Assembly (NCBI GenBank): GCA_963978895.1
Contig: OZ022240.1
Coordinates: 5,084,680-5,148,679 of the forward strand
Direction: 5' to 3'
DNA length: 64,000 nucleotides
Source of the DNA: Erpobdella octoculata
Taxonomy: Eukaryota; Annelida; Clitellata; Hirudinida; Erpobdellidae
Shown here: in pieces, positions 21,863 through 33,600 of the stretch
How positions within the stretch are numbered: the stretch's first letter is position 1
Layout: every line of letters begins with the position of its first letter
Translations under genes and position numbers: made by a program
The notes under the pieces: generated by a model
Databases searched by the model: none
What the model was told of the DNA's origin: nothing
The model's input: only the letters and a program-made list of their open reading frames with translations

Positions 21863-22059
21863 TGTTGTGTTTGATTATATGTATATAAGGAATAAACGTA
21901 CGGATGAGATACACAAGTTTATTCAAAGGAGTCAACGAAGCAACCACGAGATTAACAACTGAAAGGGAACAAGGCAGAAGTCCAACTATCATCCAAGAAC
22001 ATAGAATGTTCAACATAGATATATCAAGAACATCAAATGTTCAACATAGATATGTCACA
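21863..22059 (-). repeat. Long terminal repeat (left on plus, 3' LTR of the element)
   Basis: 197 bp, TG...CA, paired with 22924-23120. Confidence 0.93.
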
Positions 22060-22923
22060 CCTCCTCTCTAAGATTTTTTTTTAAAGTTCAACAAATCTGA
22101 CTGGAGGTCCTGACAGCCTTCCTGATCTGGTAACATAACTTCGAGACATGTCTTCACCTGGTTCTACATCTTCTTCCGTCTGGTGCTGATCTAAATTCAG
22201 TTGTGCTGCCTCATCCGGAGTTTCTGGATAGTCATCAGATGCTCATATTGCTGCTGACGCGGCTGATACTGTTGCTAACGGAGCTGGCACTGCTGCTGAC
22301 TTGGTTCATGTTGTTGCTGGCGGTTGTCACGTTGCGGCCGACGGTTGTCTTGCTGCAACTGTCGGCCATACTTTGCTTGCTGCAACTTTTGGTTGCTCTG
22401 CTGCAATGGTTGGAGTTGCTGGTCCTTCTTCTGCCGGGAATATGACTGTTGCTGTTTTGAAGATCTGTTCTTCAGTTCTTTTTCAAACGGCTGCATTCCT
22501 CTGATGTATCGCGGTCCTGTCGTGGCCGAAGTAGTTTTCCAAGTAGCTGGTGTTGCATGCCAAGCAGAGGATTTTCTGTCTTTGAACTCATTGATGACGT
22601 TCTTTGATGAATGTGTCATCACTTGGTCAACCCTTCTAATCAAGTTCAACTCCTGGCAGCTGGGAAGACCTAGAATAGGAGAAGCAGGATGGCTGACTAC
22701 ATAGAATTATGTTGGCACACATCTTAGACTGTGGACAACTGATAGAGTTACCACTCCAACGGGGTGTACACTGGCATTGCTGAACGATGTGAGTACTGCC
22801 TTGGTTTGACGAAGAGGTGGTCGACTTCTCATTTTATTCCAAACGGTTTTGGGCAATATGTTCACCTCCGCTCCAGTGTCTAGCTTGCATAGTACCTTTC
22901 GAGTAATCCTGTCGACTGCGCCA

Positions 22924-23120
22924 TGTTGTGTTTGATTATATGTATATAAGGAATAAACGTACGGATGAGATACACAAGTTTATTCAAAGGAGTCAACGAA
23001 GCAACCACGAGATTAACAACTGAAAGGGAACAAGGCAGAAGTCCAACTATCATCCAAGAACATAGAATGTTCAACATAGATATATCAAGAACATCAAATG
23101 TTCAACATAGATATGTCACA
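22924..23120 (-). repeat. Long terminal repeat (right on plus, 5' LTR of the element)
   Basis: 197 bp, followed by the CAGTT target duplication. Confidence 0.93.
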
Positions 23121-23984
23121 CAGTTAATGATATCTAAGTAAATACAAATATATGTTAAATTTGCTAATGTTTTATTATTTTATTGCTGTTTTATAATGTT
23201 AAATTTGCTTATGTTTTATCATTGAATAGCTGTTTTTCATCTTGGCTAGTTTAGTTCTAGCAGCTTGGTATTTCTTGTTAATAAATTCATGATATTTATT
23301 TGTGTATTGGACATGAACGATCGATTCTCAGTGCAGTAGAAAGCTACGTTTACACTAGCCTTTCTGTTGCCCAGAAACGTCATTTCTGACACAACGACAT
23401 GCCATTTAGTTGAACCGGCATTTGATAAATACGTCGATGAAACTGGTGAAAGCAGAAATTAAAGTGTGGGCTGCCATGTGTCGCTAAAATCGAATGAAGT
23501 ATCTGCTATTGCTGCTGTCAATAAGTGCCCGGCTGATACTTGGCCAGCTATACATACTATGCTCACAATTCTTGCTACTTTGACTGTGTGCACACCGGAG
23601 GCACTATGACGACACTATACAGCACCATGTCGAAAGAAAGACTAAATGCACTTATTCTGCTACAAGCTAATCAAGACTTTTTGCCTTTTGACTTTTTGAT
23701 CAGTACTATCTGACAGGTGCCGATTATCGCCGGAGGATTAACGTTAAATTGTAAATTTATTTTTTTAGTTATCACATGAGAAAATCTTTGAAAGATATTG
23801 CTGACTTTTAACTAAATAAAATTATTCAGAATTTTAAACATGTAAATGCTAATTTGACTCCCTCTACAGTCATCGGAAAAAGTTTTTTGGAGTCAAGTTG
23901 CCCCCCCCCCCTCAAAAAGGTTCTAGATCCGCAAGTGAAACACAGAAAACTTTTTTCTATTTTAAAATTTGAATTTGGTATGCT

Positions 23985-24395
23985 TTAATGGCTGTTCTCA
24001 ACACAAATGCTTTGCTAGATTATTTGGCAAAGTTTATCAAAATAATGAAACAGGGAATATTCAAATTTGTGGTACCAACTATGGTGACTCACGAACTAAT
24101 TTGGCCTGCAACGGCTGCTCGTGCTTTTTTAAAAAGTGAACTTGTAGTGAAATATCCTCTTATTTCATTTTGTACTGCTAAAGGTATATTTTCATCGTTT
24201 TTCTAACCAATTAATGATAACGACAAATCCGGTTCTAATTCGTGAAATGCTGATAAGTTTTCAAAAACAATAAGACCGATACAATGTATCTTGCCCTGCT
24301 AACAGGTGACAGAGATATGCATCAAAAAGCATTGGTGAAAGGTGTTTGTTCTAAAACACCGAATACATTTTTCCATTCTCTAAAAGCGTTAAATG
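23985..24395 (+). pseudogene. PIN-like nuclease cassette, copy D
   Basis: It reads NTNALLDYLAKFIKIMKQG, IFKFVVPTMVTHELIWP, ARAFLKSELVVKYPLISFCT, and later LLTGDRDMHQKALVKGV. This is the longest continuous N-terminal piece (72 codons). Identity to copy A continues past the frame to about 24625. Confidence 0.52.
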
Positions 24396-24630
24396 TATAA
24401 TAAAAGAAATAGCTAATGCTGTTAAAACTTTTTTAACACTTGGGAATTCTGAACTCAGACAATTGTCAATTAAGCATTTTATGTTTATAACTTTTCTCAA
24501 CAGAAGCCCCATATAGATATAGACTGATTCATTTTATGTTTAAATTATAGTTGAATTGATGGAGTTGTGTTTTTATATTTGATCAGCAAAGCACATAAAC
24601 CAAATGTCTGTCTGAACCTGTGATTCCCCT

Positions 24631-24700
24631 CGTGGGGCTAGTGAAACGGTCACGTGGGGCTAGTGAAACGGTCACGTGGGGTTAGTCAAACGGTCATGTG
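24631..24700. repeat. Three tandem 29-bp-class units CGTGGGGCTAGTGAAACGGT
   Basis: CGTGGGGCTAGTGAAACGGT is repeated three times with CA spacers; the last unit has GTTAGTCAAACGGTCATG. The array marks the junction between copy D and the following hAT transposase. Confidence 0.75.
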
Positions 24701-24743
24701 GAATTGAGGCTGTATTCGGATTGGTGGATTTTGTAAATTAAAA

Positions 24744-25730
24744 TTGACACGTGGGCTAGGCTATATAAGGAAATTTGCTGTATTAGCTGAGGGTCTAGAG
24801 CAAGCATATCGGAATGCTACATACACTTCGAAAACAACTCAGAATCAGTTGATCCAAGCTGGTATTTCTCAGCAAATCAGAGATGCAAAGTGGTACAGCA
24901 TCACGACAGACGAAACATCTGATACAGCTCAACTGGAGCAAGAAACAGAAATTATTCGGTAATAGATAAATGTGGAAACAGACCTGAAAATTTTGCAATG
25001 TTTGTTTATGCCACCGATTTTACCGGAGACGGAATAGCACAACTGCTGGTTGATTTTCTCGCACGTTTGGGCTTAACACTAGAACATTGCCGAGGAAAGG
25101 GTATGACGGGGCAGCATCTATGATGGGCAGGTTTAATGGGCGCCCATGCAGTCATCAGATGCCAACAGCCTTTAGCTATTCCCATACATTGTTTTAATCC
25201 CCACTTAAATTTGGCTGTCTCAAAGAGCTGTAATGGTCCACAGTGGCGTAACGAGGTATCTGGCGCCCAGAGGCAAGGTATAAAAAATGCACCCCCATCT
25301 TCGACTCTCATCTAAATTATACGACCAAATTCGAGGGAACCAAAGGCGCCCGAACCATATCAGGGGCACAGCGAGCCCCTTTCCTAAGAAAATTTTGGAA
25401 ATAACTTGTGTGAAATAGATCAAAAATACAATTTTTGAATTTTACATGTTCAAAAATGACTAAACTTTGATGAAATTGTTGTCTTTCTTTTTGCTTTTTG
25501 GCGCCCCCAAAGCCCGGTGCCAAATGCCCCTCCGCTACCCCCCTTCGCTACGCCACCGATGTTGCAGCAGTCAGAAACATGTTTTAGAACAATGAACCGA
25601 ATTTGTGATTTTATTATATCCACCCCAAATGTGTCAAGGAAATGGAAGAGTTTATTGACGCAAGAGAGGAAGGTGTGTGTCAGCGGCGTCTACAAATGCA
25701 CTGTGCTACTAGATGGGTAGATTCCCATTA
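24744..25730 (+). pseudogene. hAT transposase (zf-MYM/DUF4371 type), broken and interrupted by a MITE
   Basis: It reads FAVLAEGLEQAYRNATYTSK, then IRDAKWYSITTDETSDTAQL, then FTGDGIAQLLVDFLARLGL and CRGKGMTG. The ITTDETSD aspartate is the first catalytic acid in this family and CRGKGMTG corresponds to CRGQ.YDG, where the second aspartate is lost. After the MITE (25241-25558) it resumes VAAVRNMF and ends near RLQMHCATRW. Stops and frameshifts throughout. Confidence 0.75.
25241..25558 (+). mobile_element. hAT-type MITE, complete, 318 bp
   Basis: The left end CAGTGGCGTAACGAGG and right end CTTCGCTACGCCACCG are inverted repeats. The flanks ATGGTCCA and ATGTTGCA (six of eight match) fit an old 8-bp target duplication. 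It interrupts the hAT transposase remnant. Confidence 0.82.
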
Positions 25731-25854
25731 CTAATCCCTGGCACGTTTATTCGGGAATAAATAAATACCAATTCATCCAACACTGACAGTTAGGCGATTG
25801 CACTAAACAAAGAGATAAATTTAACTGTGGAATATTTAGTTGAGTTTCAATCAA

Positions 25855-26350
25855 GGTTTTCCTGTTTATGTCTGACATGGTGCAATAGTTCTACAATGCG
25901 TGGAAAAATGCCACGGGGAGGTGTCATCAACTTTTTTGTGCATGGCATGTGAACAAAAGTTTCAGAAAAAATATTCGTCGTCTGATGAAAGATAGTGCTT
26001 AAACTGTAGTTATGGTTTACAAACAACTTCGAGCAGTTATGAATAAACAAGACATTGCCATATTTGAATGTACTTTTCCACTGCTTATCTCAGAGTTGGA
26101 GTCCAATCCAGTTACAGCAGATTTTGCTAAATTTGTTGTGACTCAATAACTTCCACGTGTTCATTCGTGGGCATATTGTTACCGAGCACAGTGTGGTATC
26201 AATACCAACATGCACCTTGAGAGAATGCATGGTATATTTAAACACATAAACCAGAGACAAAAAAACAAACAATTGCTGCACTCATGAGTTTGGTAAATGA
26301 CAAGCAGTTTGACAGGATTACAAGTCTCTGGAAAGGAAAATATATAGACA
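25855..26350 (+). pseudogene. Mutator-like transposase fragment, copy 2
   Basis: Combined frames read FYNAWKNATGRCHQLFCAWH, VNKSFRKNIRRLMKDS, VVMVYKQLRAVMNKQDIAIF, ECTFPLLISELESNPVTADF and AYCYRAQCGINTNMHLERMH. WHV.K..RKN....K and CYR...GINTNMHLE..H are the block I associate with animal MULE transposases. Stops and frameshifts are present, so it is inactive. Confidence 0.68.
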
Positions 26351-26512
26351 GCAACAGGTTTTTCCCGATCACAGCAACCTCTTAGACGTCAAAAATGATG
26401 AGAAATTATACGCAGCATTGCGATTTTGACATGACATCCTGGCAATAGGCCATGACATAGCAGATATAGATTTTGTAACAGGTCTGAGATCATTGATGCC
26501 TGTTATGCAGGT
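26350..26512 (+). pseudogene. Harbinger transposase, first-exon end, copy 3
   Basis: It matches 13300-13461 (GATCA...CTCTTAGA, GAAAT/ATACGCAGCATT). The frame reads TGLRSLMPVMQ, followed by a GTAAGA donor. The second exon is missing here. Confidence 0.5.
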
Positions 26513-26697
26513 AAGAAAATATTTTCAACTTTATTTTACTATATCTTTCTTAATGATGTGTATGTTTATTTGTAGGTCATGTTGGTATTACGTTTTTTTT
26601 TATAGAATTTGTTTTGATAAATTTCTTTCTAAAATTAGAACTACGATCGTTATCACCATTGCCGTCTTTATTATTATCTCAATCTCTTCACCACCAG

Positions 26698-27069
26698 TAT
26701 GACTGTGTGGTGTTTGGCTGCAAGAAGTCCTTCTTGACATCAAAAGAGAGGAAAGACCACATGATCACAGACCACAAGTACCCATCCAACTATCGATACC
26801 TCATTTATCTCGGTAGTAATGACAGTTCAGATCAGGGAGAGGAAAGCAACACAACACAAAAGTGAGTACACAAGAAATGAACATTTCTGGTTATTCCAAT
26901 TTCTTTATTTACAATAATTACTGGTTAATGAAGAAGCCATTTTGTGACAGGCATAGTTTTTAATAAGTTGAAGTAATAAACTTTTAATTCCAGGCAGAAA
27001 GTAAAGTCTGCAGCCAATAACGATGACAACATTGGCATGGGAGACTCTGTTGCAAATTCTAAAGTGTAG
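26698..27069 (+). CDS. ZNF511: ZNF511-like zinc-finger protein, last two exons
   Basis: Exon 26698-26861 begins after CACCAG and ends at GTGAGT. Exon 26994-27069 begins after TTCCAG and ends with TAG. The phases agree (2 then 2). The protein end reads YDCVVFGCKKSFLTSKERKD, HMITDHKYPSNYRYL. This C-x4-C...H-x4-H finger with the RKDHM..HKYP..(F/Y)RY signature is what I know from the last finger of ZNF511, a conserved nuclear zinc-finger protein of poorly known role. The tail is acidic then basic (QKVKSAANNDDN). The earlier fingers must be on upstream exons. They are not visible between 7 and 26 kb, so the intron before 26698 is long and holds the transposon cluster, or the upstream part is lost. 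Confidence 0.72.
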
Positions 27070-27860
27070 AAATTGAAGTAATGTAATAATACTACTAATA
27101 ATCTGATTTTTTGAATTGATTTATTGCTTTGACCATCTTAGGAGTGAAAGTTGAAATGACTTTCAGAGTGTTATCTAATAATTAATTAATTTGATGAAAC
27201 AGGATGCCTGACGAAATATGCTTCGGAATGGCTTCTCACAAGAGTTTCCATAGAAAAGGACATTAAATGTTGCAAGATGATGATGATTGTTGCTGTGCTG
27301 TCTGCTCTTCTGCTTTTTTCTTTTTGAGTTTTCAGTATTATCTGTGTTTTGTACGAATGAAACAGTTTTCGTTTTGTTTAGGTTATTGAATTTTTCCACT
27401 AATTTCTGAGCTATTATTAGCTCGTTGATTCGCTTAAAAATTTAAAGAGTTGCTCATATACGGTGTGAAAAGTTCCATCTCACGCTGTACAACAATTGTT
27501 GTGTCTTTTAATTTAAAGCAGACTTGTTGGGCGCTTTTCCATCTTTTTAACGGTTCTCACGTTGTTCTTGAGCTGTGCAGGGTAAAACTTGCGGTACGTG
27601 TTTCATGCTAAAATGCTGCTTTATTTCGTCGTCCGTGTCGTGTAATTAACTTCTACTAAAATGTTTTGATTCAGTCGCAAGGGGGCAGCTTGCTATCACG
27701 AATCTTACATCCAGTGCTACACTCTTAAATGCCAACTCGCAAATCGAAAAGTGAACAGAAAGCAGTGTTATTTTTTGATATGCTCGTTATATTTTTTTAT
27801 TTGACAAGTTTAAAGTGGCATAAATCAAATGACTTCAAGGCCACATACAATATAAAATAA
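27070..27860. other. AT-rich downstream flank, no gene seen
   Basis: The 3' flank of the ZNF511-like exons. No second gene or defined repeat is supported. Confidence 0.4.
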
Positions 27861-27875
27861 ATAGACAAAAAGTTA

Positions 27876-28717
27876 AATTTTCATAAGATATTGTTTCAAT
27901 TTTTTTTAAACTGTACAAAATCAGGTGCTGCTCTGATGTCCAAGGGAAGACTATTCCAAATTTTTGCAGCTGCAGCAGGAAAACTTCTATCACCAGCACT
28001 TTTTAGACGAGTAGAGGGAACGAAGAGTTGAGCCGAAGATGCAGATCTGAGATTCTCCCTTGATTGAATGTTACTAATAGGCAGAATTACTTCCATTAAG
28101 TATGAAAGAGCCAAACAATTGAGACATTTAAAGACTAGTTGAGCTACTTTGAAGATAATTCTACACCTGACATTTAACCAATGTAGTTCTTGGAGTACTG
28201 GAGTGATGTGATCGCAGCGTCTTCGACCGGTCAAAAGCCTGGCTGCCGTATTCACTACTGATTGAAGGCGATGAGTCAAGATCCTCGGGAGTCCAACTAG
28301 TGTGGAGTTACAATAGTCGAGTTTTGAAAACACCAATGAAGTAATAAGTAAGTTAAGCGCCAGGGGGGTAGAGATGAAGCAACAGTTTTGATTTGACATA
28401 AGGTTGAAAAGCAGCTTTGGGTGATGCGACTAACGTGAGTGTTCATAAGCATGTCAGAATCAAAGAAAGCACCCAAATTGCGAACTGAAACAGATGGAGA
28501 GATCCAATCTTTACCTATTCTTAGCGGTGCTGTTTGGAAAGTACGTTTCATCCGACTGGTTGACGGCCAAATGACTTCAGACTTGCTTGAATTCAGCTGA
28601 AGGCGACTAGAAGACATCCATAGGCCCACATCATCAATGCATGTAGAAACTACTGACGAGAGTTCAATTGCTTTAGCAGGATCACAATGACCATAGATTT
28701 GTGTATCATCATCCATT
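27876..28717 (-). mobile_element. 5'-truncated non-LTR retrotransposon, RT C-terminal part, one frameshift
   Basis: On minus it begins at the catalytic box (DDDTQIYGH, family Y/FADDTQ) at about 28716. It continues LNSSKSEVIWPSTSRMKR and VSVRNLGAFFDSDMLMNTHV to about 28400. After a frameshift it reads LVFSKLDYCNSTLVGLP, LQSVVNTAARLLTGRRRCDH, ITPVLQELHWLNVRCRIIFK and IWNSLPLDIRAAPDFVQF, and it ends near 27890. This is a Jockey/CR1-type ORF2 C-terminus of a different subfamily from that at 16.1-17.0 kb. Confidence 0.84.
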
Positions 28718-28887
28718 GTTCAAAGGCCTGTTTACTTTGGATGCATGGGAGGCAGTTGTGGAATTGAGTAAGTTAAAATAAATTTAAAATTGTGTTTCAT
28801 GTAGACAACGGAAAACTAATTTTTAATGTATTCAACTTTTCACAGTAATAATGAAGAAAGAGCATCTTAAGTACAAGTGTTGAACTT

Positions 28888-29005
28888 ATACGAAGAATGC
28901 AAACAAGACAGCGAACATAATTCTTTGTGACTGCTGTCTGGAGTGGATACATTTTTCTTGTCAAAACCTTAGCAAAGCACCATCGAGCAAGGCTTTTTTT
29001 GCACC
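28888..29005 (+). pseudogene. PHD-finger-like fragment
   Basis: The plus frame reads ANIILCDCCLEWIHFSCQNL, SKAPSSKAFFAP. CDxC..W.H..C..L...P fits the middle of a PHD finger (Cys4-His-Cys3). The first and last cysteine pairs are missing, so it is a fragment, possibly of a transposon-borne PHD ORF. Confidence 0.45.
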
Positions 29006-29029
29006 CACTGACATGACGAGCAGACAAGA

Positions 29030-30155
29030 AATTACGACTAGTTTCTATTTATTTTTTAAGTTAATATTCCAACTGCTTTTTGTGCCGCGTTGTTAATAAA
29101 ATAGGTTTACTCATACAATTAGTTGTGATTTTTCTATTATTGTTAAATTAATTAAGTTATAGAGGTTAGGGTCTTTATATTATGACAGAAAAAAGTTAGT
29201 TCAAACCTGTAGCACGAGCATACCTTGATGGTTCTGGACGATGCACAGTTATGTCACAATGACAGCGACAAAATCCCATGAGCCATTTTTTAAGCCCGGA
29301 ATCGTAGTGGGGAAGGGCGAACAGATGTTTGCAGGTGCTAGTTATGGGTGCAAAAAAGAAATTATGGCATACAATGAGCTGTTAAGGCTATCAATAAGAC
29401 ATATACTATTGTGGTAGAGCATCCATGCAAACTCACTTAAGCTTCTATTTCTCTTTCCATGTGATCATCTATTCTTCTAGCCAGTGGTGTAGCTGGCCCC
29501 CTTTTATTTTATTCTGCATACCCCACTATCTCTAGATTTCTTGACATCTCTCTATTTCTTCTCCTAATTTATTCTAGTTTCTGATTTCGGTTGTCCTGGA
29601 AAACATTCAAAAAAAATTATAAAAAAAGGGTAAAGTTTCACATAAGGCAAGGCGGCACCTGGCTATTATTTTCAATAAAATAGTCCGAAAAGACGAAAAT
29701 TTGGTAACATTAACATAAGAAAACAAATGTTATACCAGAAAACATTCTTCTCAAATCTAGAGACTTTTAAAAACAGTAAAAATATCGAAGCGCAATTACT
29801 ATTATAACATCGCAGTTAGCAGTTCTGAGCGATACGGTACGCTGAGGTTATAGAGATGAAATGAATAAAAAAATTTAAATTAGTTTTTATTATATTATAA
29901 TAATTATAAATTTATTTTAATAAAAAATTATCAATAATAAAAAATAATTTTTTCGTCTGGCACAACATAAATTTTCCGCTCGACTCTCGGTAACTCAGAG
30001 CGGCTTACATGAAATGAAGTCATCAACTTAGCAATTATTTTAATAAAAGTTTGATTTTTTAAATATATAAACTTTTAAACATAAAATTATTTTTTATTCG
30101 TTTTCTTTTAAAAACAGTTTGTTTCTTGGGAGCATGCACATATGAACCCACACCC

Positions 30156-30160
<5 letters not shown>
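29030..30160. other. AT-rich intergenic sequence, no gene seen
   Basis: Near 29474 CAGTGGTGTAGCTGGCCCCC is a likely degraded hAT-MITE end. The rest is AT-rich without exons. Confidence 0.4.
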
Positions 30161-30201
<41 letters not shown>

Positions 30202-30202
30202 C
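30161..30202. repeat. (TA)n microsatellite
   Basis: About 20 TA units next to a hairpin-family repeat. Confidence 0.95.
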
Positions 30203-30385
30203 CGTCGCTCTTTTTGCTTTCAGTCACTTTTTTGTTCCCGCTTGCTTTCCCGTTTATTGTCTAGTTCCCGTTGCCGCTCGCTCTCCCGCTCCGCTCATTT
30301 TGTGTGAAAATTTCATTACGATCGGATGAATAGTATAGCAATGCATAAAAGACACACAGACAGTCATTGTTTATATGAATGGCAT
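30203..30385 (-). repeat. Purine-rich repeat family, minus-strand copy without hairpin end
   Basis: The reverse complement of 30300-30380 matches 3942-4010 (ATCCGATCGTAATGAAATTT, TTTATGCATTGCTA). The pyrimidine block on plus contains TTTCCCGCTT/CTCCCGCTCC words. Confidence 0.7.
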
Positions 30386-30564
30386 TCCTCTGTCCCTAGA
30401 GACAGTGGAGTTTGCACCAGTGTCTACCCTGCGACACTGTAGCGTTGACTGTGGCTGAATAAGCTGATACGGGAGCCGCAGCTTCTTCCACATTTTCCGC
30501 AGGTGTACCCATTGGCAAAGACTACGAAGGAAACTAGAGATGGGAATCGAACCCTAATTTAAGA

Positions 30565-30700
30565 GTTCGGGTTCGGTAGTGGCTATAGTTCGGGTTCGGT
30601 TCGCTAGTGGTTACAGTTCGGTAGTGCTTACAGTTCGAGTTCGGTTCGCTAGTTGTTAAAGTTAGGGTTTGGTTTGGGATAGCTATGGCTCGAGCTAGAT
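30565..30700. repeat. Degenerate tandem repeat AGTTCGGGTTCGGT
   Basis: Variants of GTTCGGGTTCGGTTCGCTAG and GTGGTTACAGTTCGG occur four or five times. Confidence 0.6.
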
Positions 30701-30959
30701 TCGATGTATGAATTAATAAACTGACTATTTTTTAATGCAATTATCATGAGCCGTTTCAATTGCCTTTATCTTCTCTTGAGTTTCATGTTTATTTCGAATG
30801 TGAGTATGAAGTAGATTTGGATTAAACTTTGATGAATGAGCAATACTTTCTTCGTAGTGAAGCATAGCAAGTCTAGCTACTTTTGTCACGTTTTTACAAG
30901 ATTTGTTATGAGCTAGCTTAAGCTGGTATTAATTAATAAGTTTTTTATGACAAGTTTAT

Positions 30960-30998
30960 GTATAAATGTATGTATGTATGTATGTATGTATGTATATG

Positions 30999-31032
<34 letters not shown>
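30960..31032. repeat. (ATGT)n then (TA)n microsatellite
   Basis: ATGTATGT units pass into a TA run and then into short ATATAC units. Confidence 0.9.
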
Positions 31033-31034
<2 letters not shown>

Positions 31035-31090
31035 TTGCTATATATACATATATATATACATATCACAATCGGGAACTATATATATATATA

Positions 31091-31175
31091 GACTCTACTA
31101 GGAATCGAACCCACGTGTCTACGGCAACACCGCCTCGCCTAAATGCTAGCGCTCTTACCAACTGAGCCACCGACC
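31091..31175 (-). repeat. tRNA-like sequence, probably the head of a tRNA-derived SINE
   Basis: On minus it reads GGTCGGTGGCTCAGTTGGTA... with an A-box-like TGGCTCAGTTGG and a B-box-like GGTTCGATTCC about 50 bases later. The 5' and 3' ends do not form a clean 7-bp acceptor stem, so a pol III-promoter SINE head is likelier than a functional tRNA gene. Confidence 0.6.
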
Positions 31176-31196
31176 ATCCCCAAAAAAGGATGGCTA

Positions 31197-32018
<822 letters not shown>

Positions 32019-33099
32019 ATATATTAAAAATAACAACAGATATTTAAGTTAAAATGCAATCTTCATAAGCAAAAAAATCACTTCCATTGTAGAATTAATA
32101 AAACCTCAAACAAACAAACAAACAAACAACCAGATTGCCATAATATTCAGGGAAATAAAAAATAAACAAACAAAAAAATATGTGTTTGTGTGTGAATTGA
32201 AGTAGGAAAAGCTAAGCTGAAAACGTTCATACAAACAATAAATTTAAAAATACAAATCATGGCAAACTTTCAAGAACATTAAATGCAAAGTCACGAGCCT
32301 CCGCAACTAATATGAACAACAACAGTATAATAATTATAATAACTTAAGTGTCAAAGTACATCGCTAGTCGTATAAAAATATTGAGAAGTAATAAGACTAT
32401 CATCACCTTTCACATTGGAATCTAAAAATAAACCAGAAACTCGCCCTTCCAAACAGCAAGTATGATGGATGACACAAGTGAAACGTATCTACAATGAAGG
32501 GGAAAAACAGGAAAACCAAACAGTTTGACAAAACTAAGAATTACATTATATTAATTATTCTTGCAAAACATAGCTCTCTCTTTTATGTACAACCTCTTGT
32601 GTGAAAATTCACGTTCATTTGTATCGAAACAAGCAAACATTACAATGTCAAAAACACGGATTGCTAGACTTTTTAAGTTTTAAAATAAACAGCGTTGAAA
32701 TCAAACGTCGGAAAAGTAAAGTCGCGTCTGAAATTGACTCGGCAGAATTAAACGGGTAAAAAACGGAGCAAGCAATATGTGGTCAGAATATATATATATT
32801 TATATATACTGAGAGAAGGCTTTATTCAGAGAAGCATCAAGACAGTCTTATGAAAAGATGAGAAAATTAAAGTGATTGCTCACGATATTCAAAAAATGAA
32901 GTGTCAGACTTATTTGTTATGTTCACTGGATTACTGATATATATATATAAGCGTACCATCGTTACAAACCTCTCTGTAATCTTGGTTGCTGCGATTCTTG
33001 CACGTCATTTTCAAAATAAATATTTAGAAAAAAAAAACTTACTGCCAACAATTAAACTGAGAGAAACTGTAGTTCAAGGAAGATTTTATTATAACAATC

Positions 33100-33132
<33 letters not shown>

Positions 33133-33565
33133 GTTATTATTGTTATTTTTATAAGTTGTAGTACGAAAGAAAAATAAAACATCAAATGAGCGCAACGTGT
33201 GAGTGATGCAGAAAAAAAAAATATTCAAAGAAACACACAAAACATATCCCGTGAGTTAACCGCACGACAGAGAAGTCGACAAAGTTGGAAAAATTTTGAT
33301 ATGTCGGATAATTAGCACAAAAAATACATCGCCGATTTAAAGTACAACAGCTTGTTACGCGGAACGAACGACCTTGAACCGACACGACCTCCGATGCACG
33401 ATTAAAACGAAAATAAAATTACGACTGAAAACCAGGACGATCCGCATCCTCTTTCGAGATGCCGACAAAAATACATTTTCGATGAAGTGTTATTAAATTT
33501 TCAGAAACCAAAAAACTTTAAAAAAAACCCATAAGAAAAATTGAGAAGAAATAAAAAAAACTGAC

Positions 33566-33600
<35 letters not shown>

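Larger units (their letters stand above)
21863..23120 (-). mobile_element. Gypsy-type LTR retrotransposon, internally deleted, with perfect LTRs and target duplication
   Basis: Two 197-bp LTRs (21863-22059 and 22924-23120), essentially identical, start TGTTGTG and end TCACA as written on plus. CAGTT flanks both sides (21858-21862 and 23121-23125). On the minus strand the 5' LTR is followed at once by TGGCGCAGTCGACAGG, a primer-binding-site-like sequence, and the other LTR is preceded by the purine tract AGAGAGGAGG. Coding remains on minus: retropepsin CKLDTGAEVNILP and PILGLPSCQELNLI at about 22905-22640. After this comes a basic Gln-rich tail (TGPRYIRG) resembling the C-terminus of a Gypsy pol. 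RT, RNase H and integrase core are missing, so the copy cannot move on its own. One in-frame stop lies within the protease. Confidence 0.92.
21766..23940. mobile_element. hAT-like repeat split by an LTR retrotransposon
   Basis: The left part starts GGGGGGCCAGTCCGGCC and the right part ends CCCCCCTCAAAAAGGTTCTAG plus ATCCGC. The latter is the typical terminus of non-autonomous hAT elements with G/C-rich ends. The LTR element at 21863-23120 sits inside. Both outer ends are poorly defined, and there is no clear target duplication. Confidence 0.4.

Noticed and set aside
22203..22704. Plus-strand Leu/Cys-rich ORFs
   Set aside because: They are antisense to the Gln-rich pol tail of the minus-strand LTR element.
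31091..31175. Functional tRNA gene
   Set aside because: A- and B-box-like motifs are present but the acceptor stem does not close and the anticodon region is too long; a SINE head is likelier.
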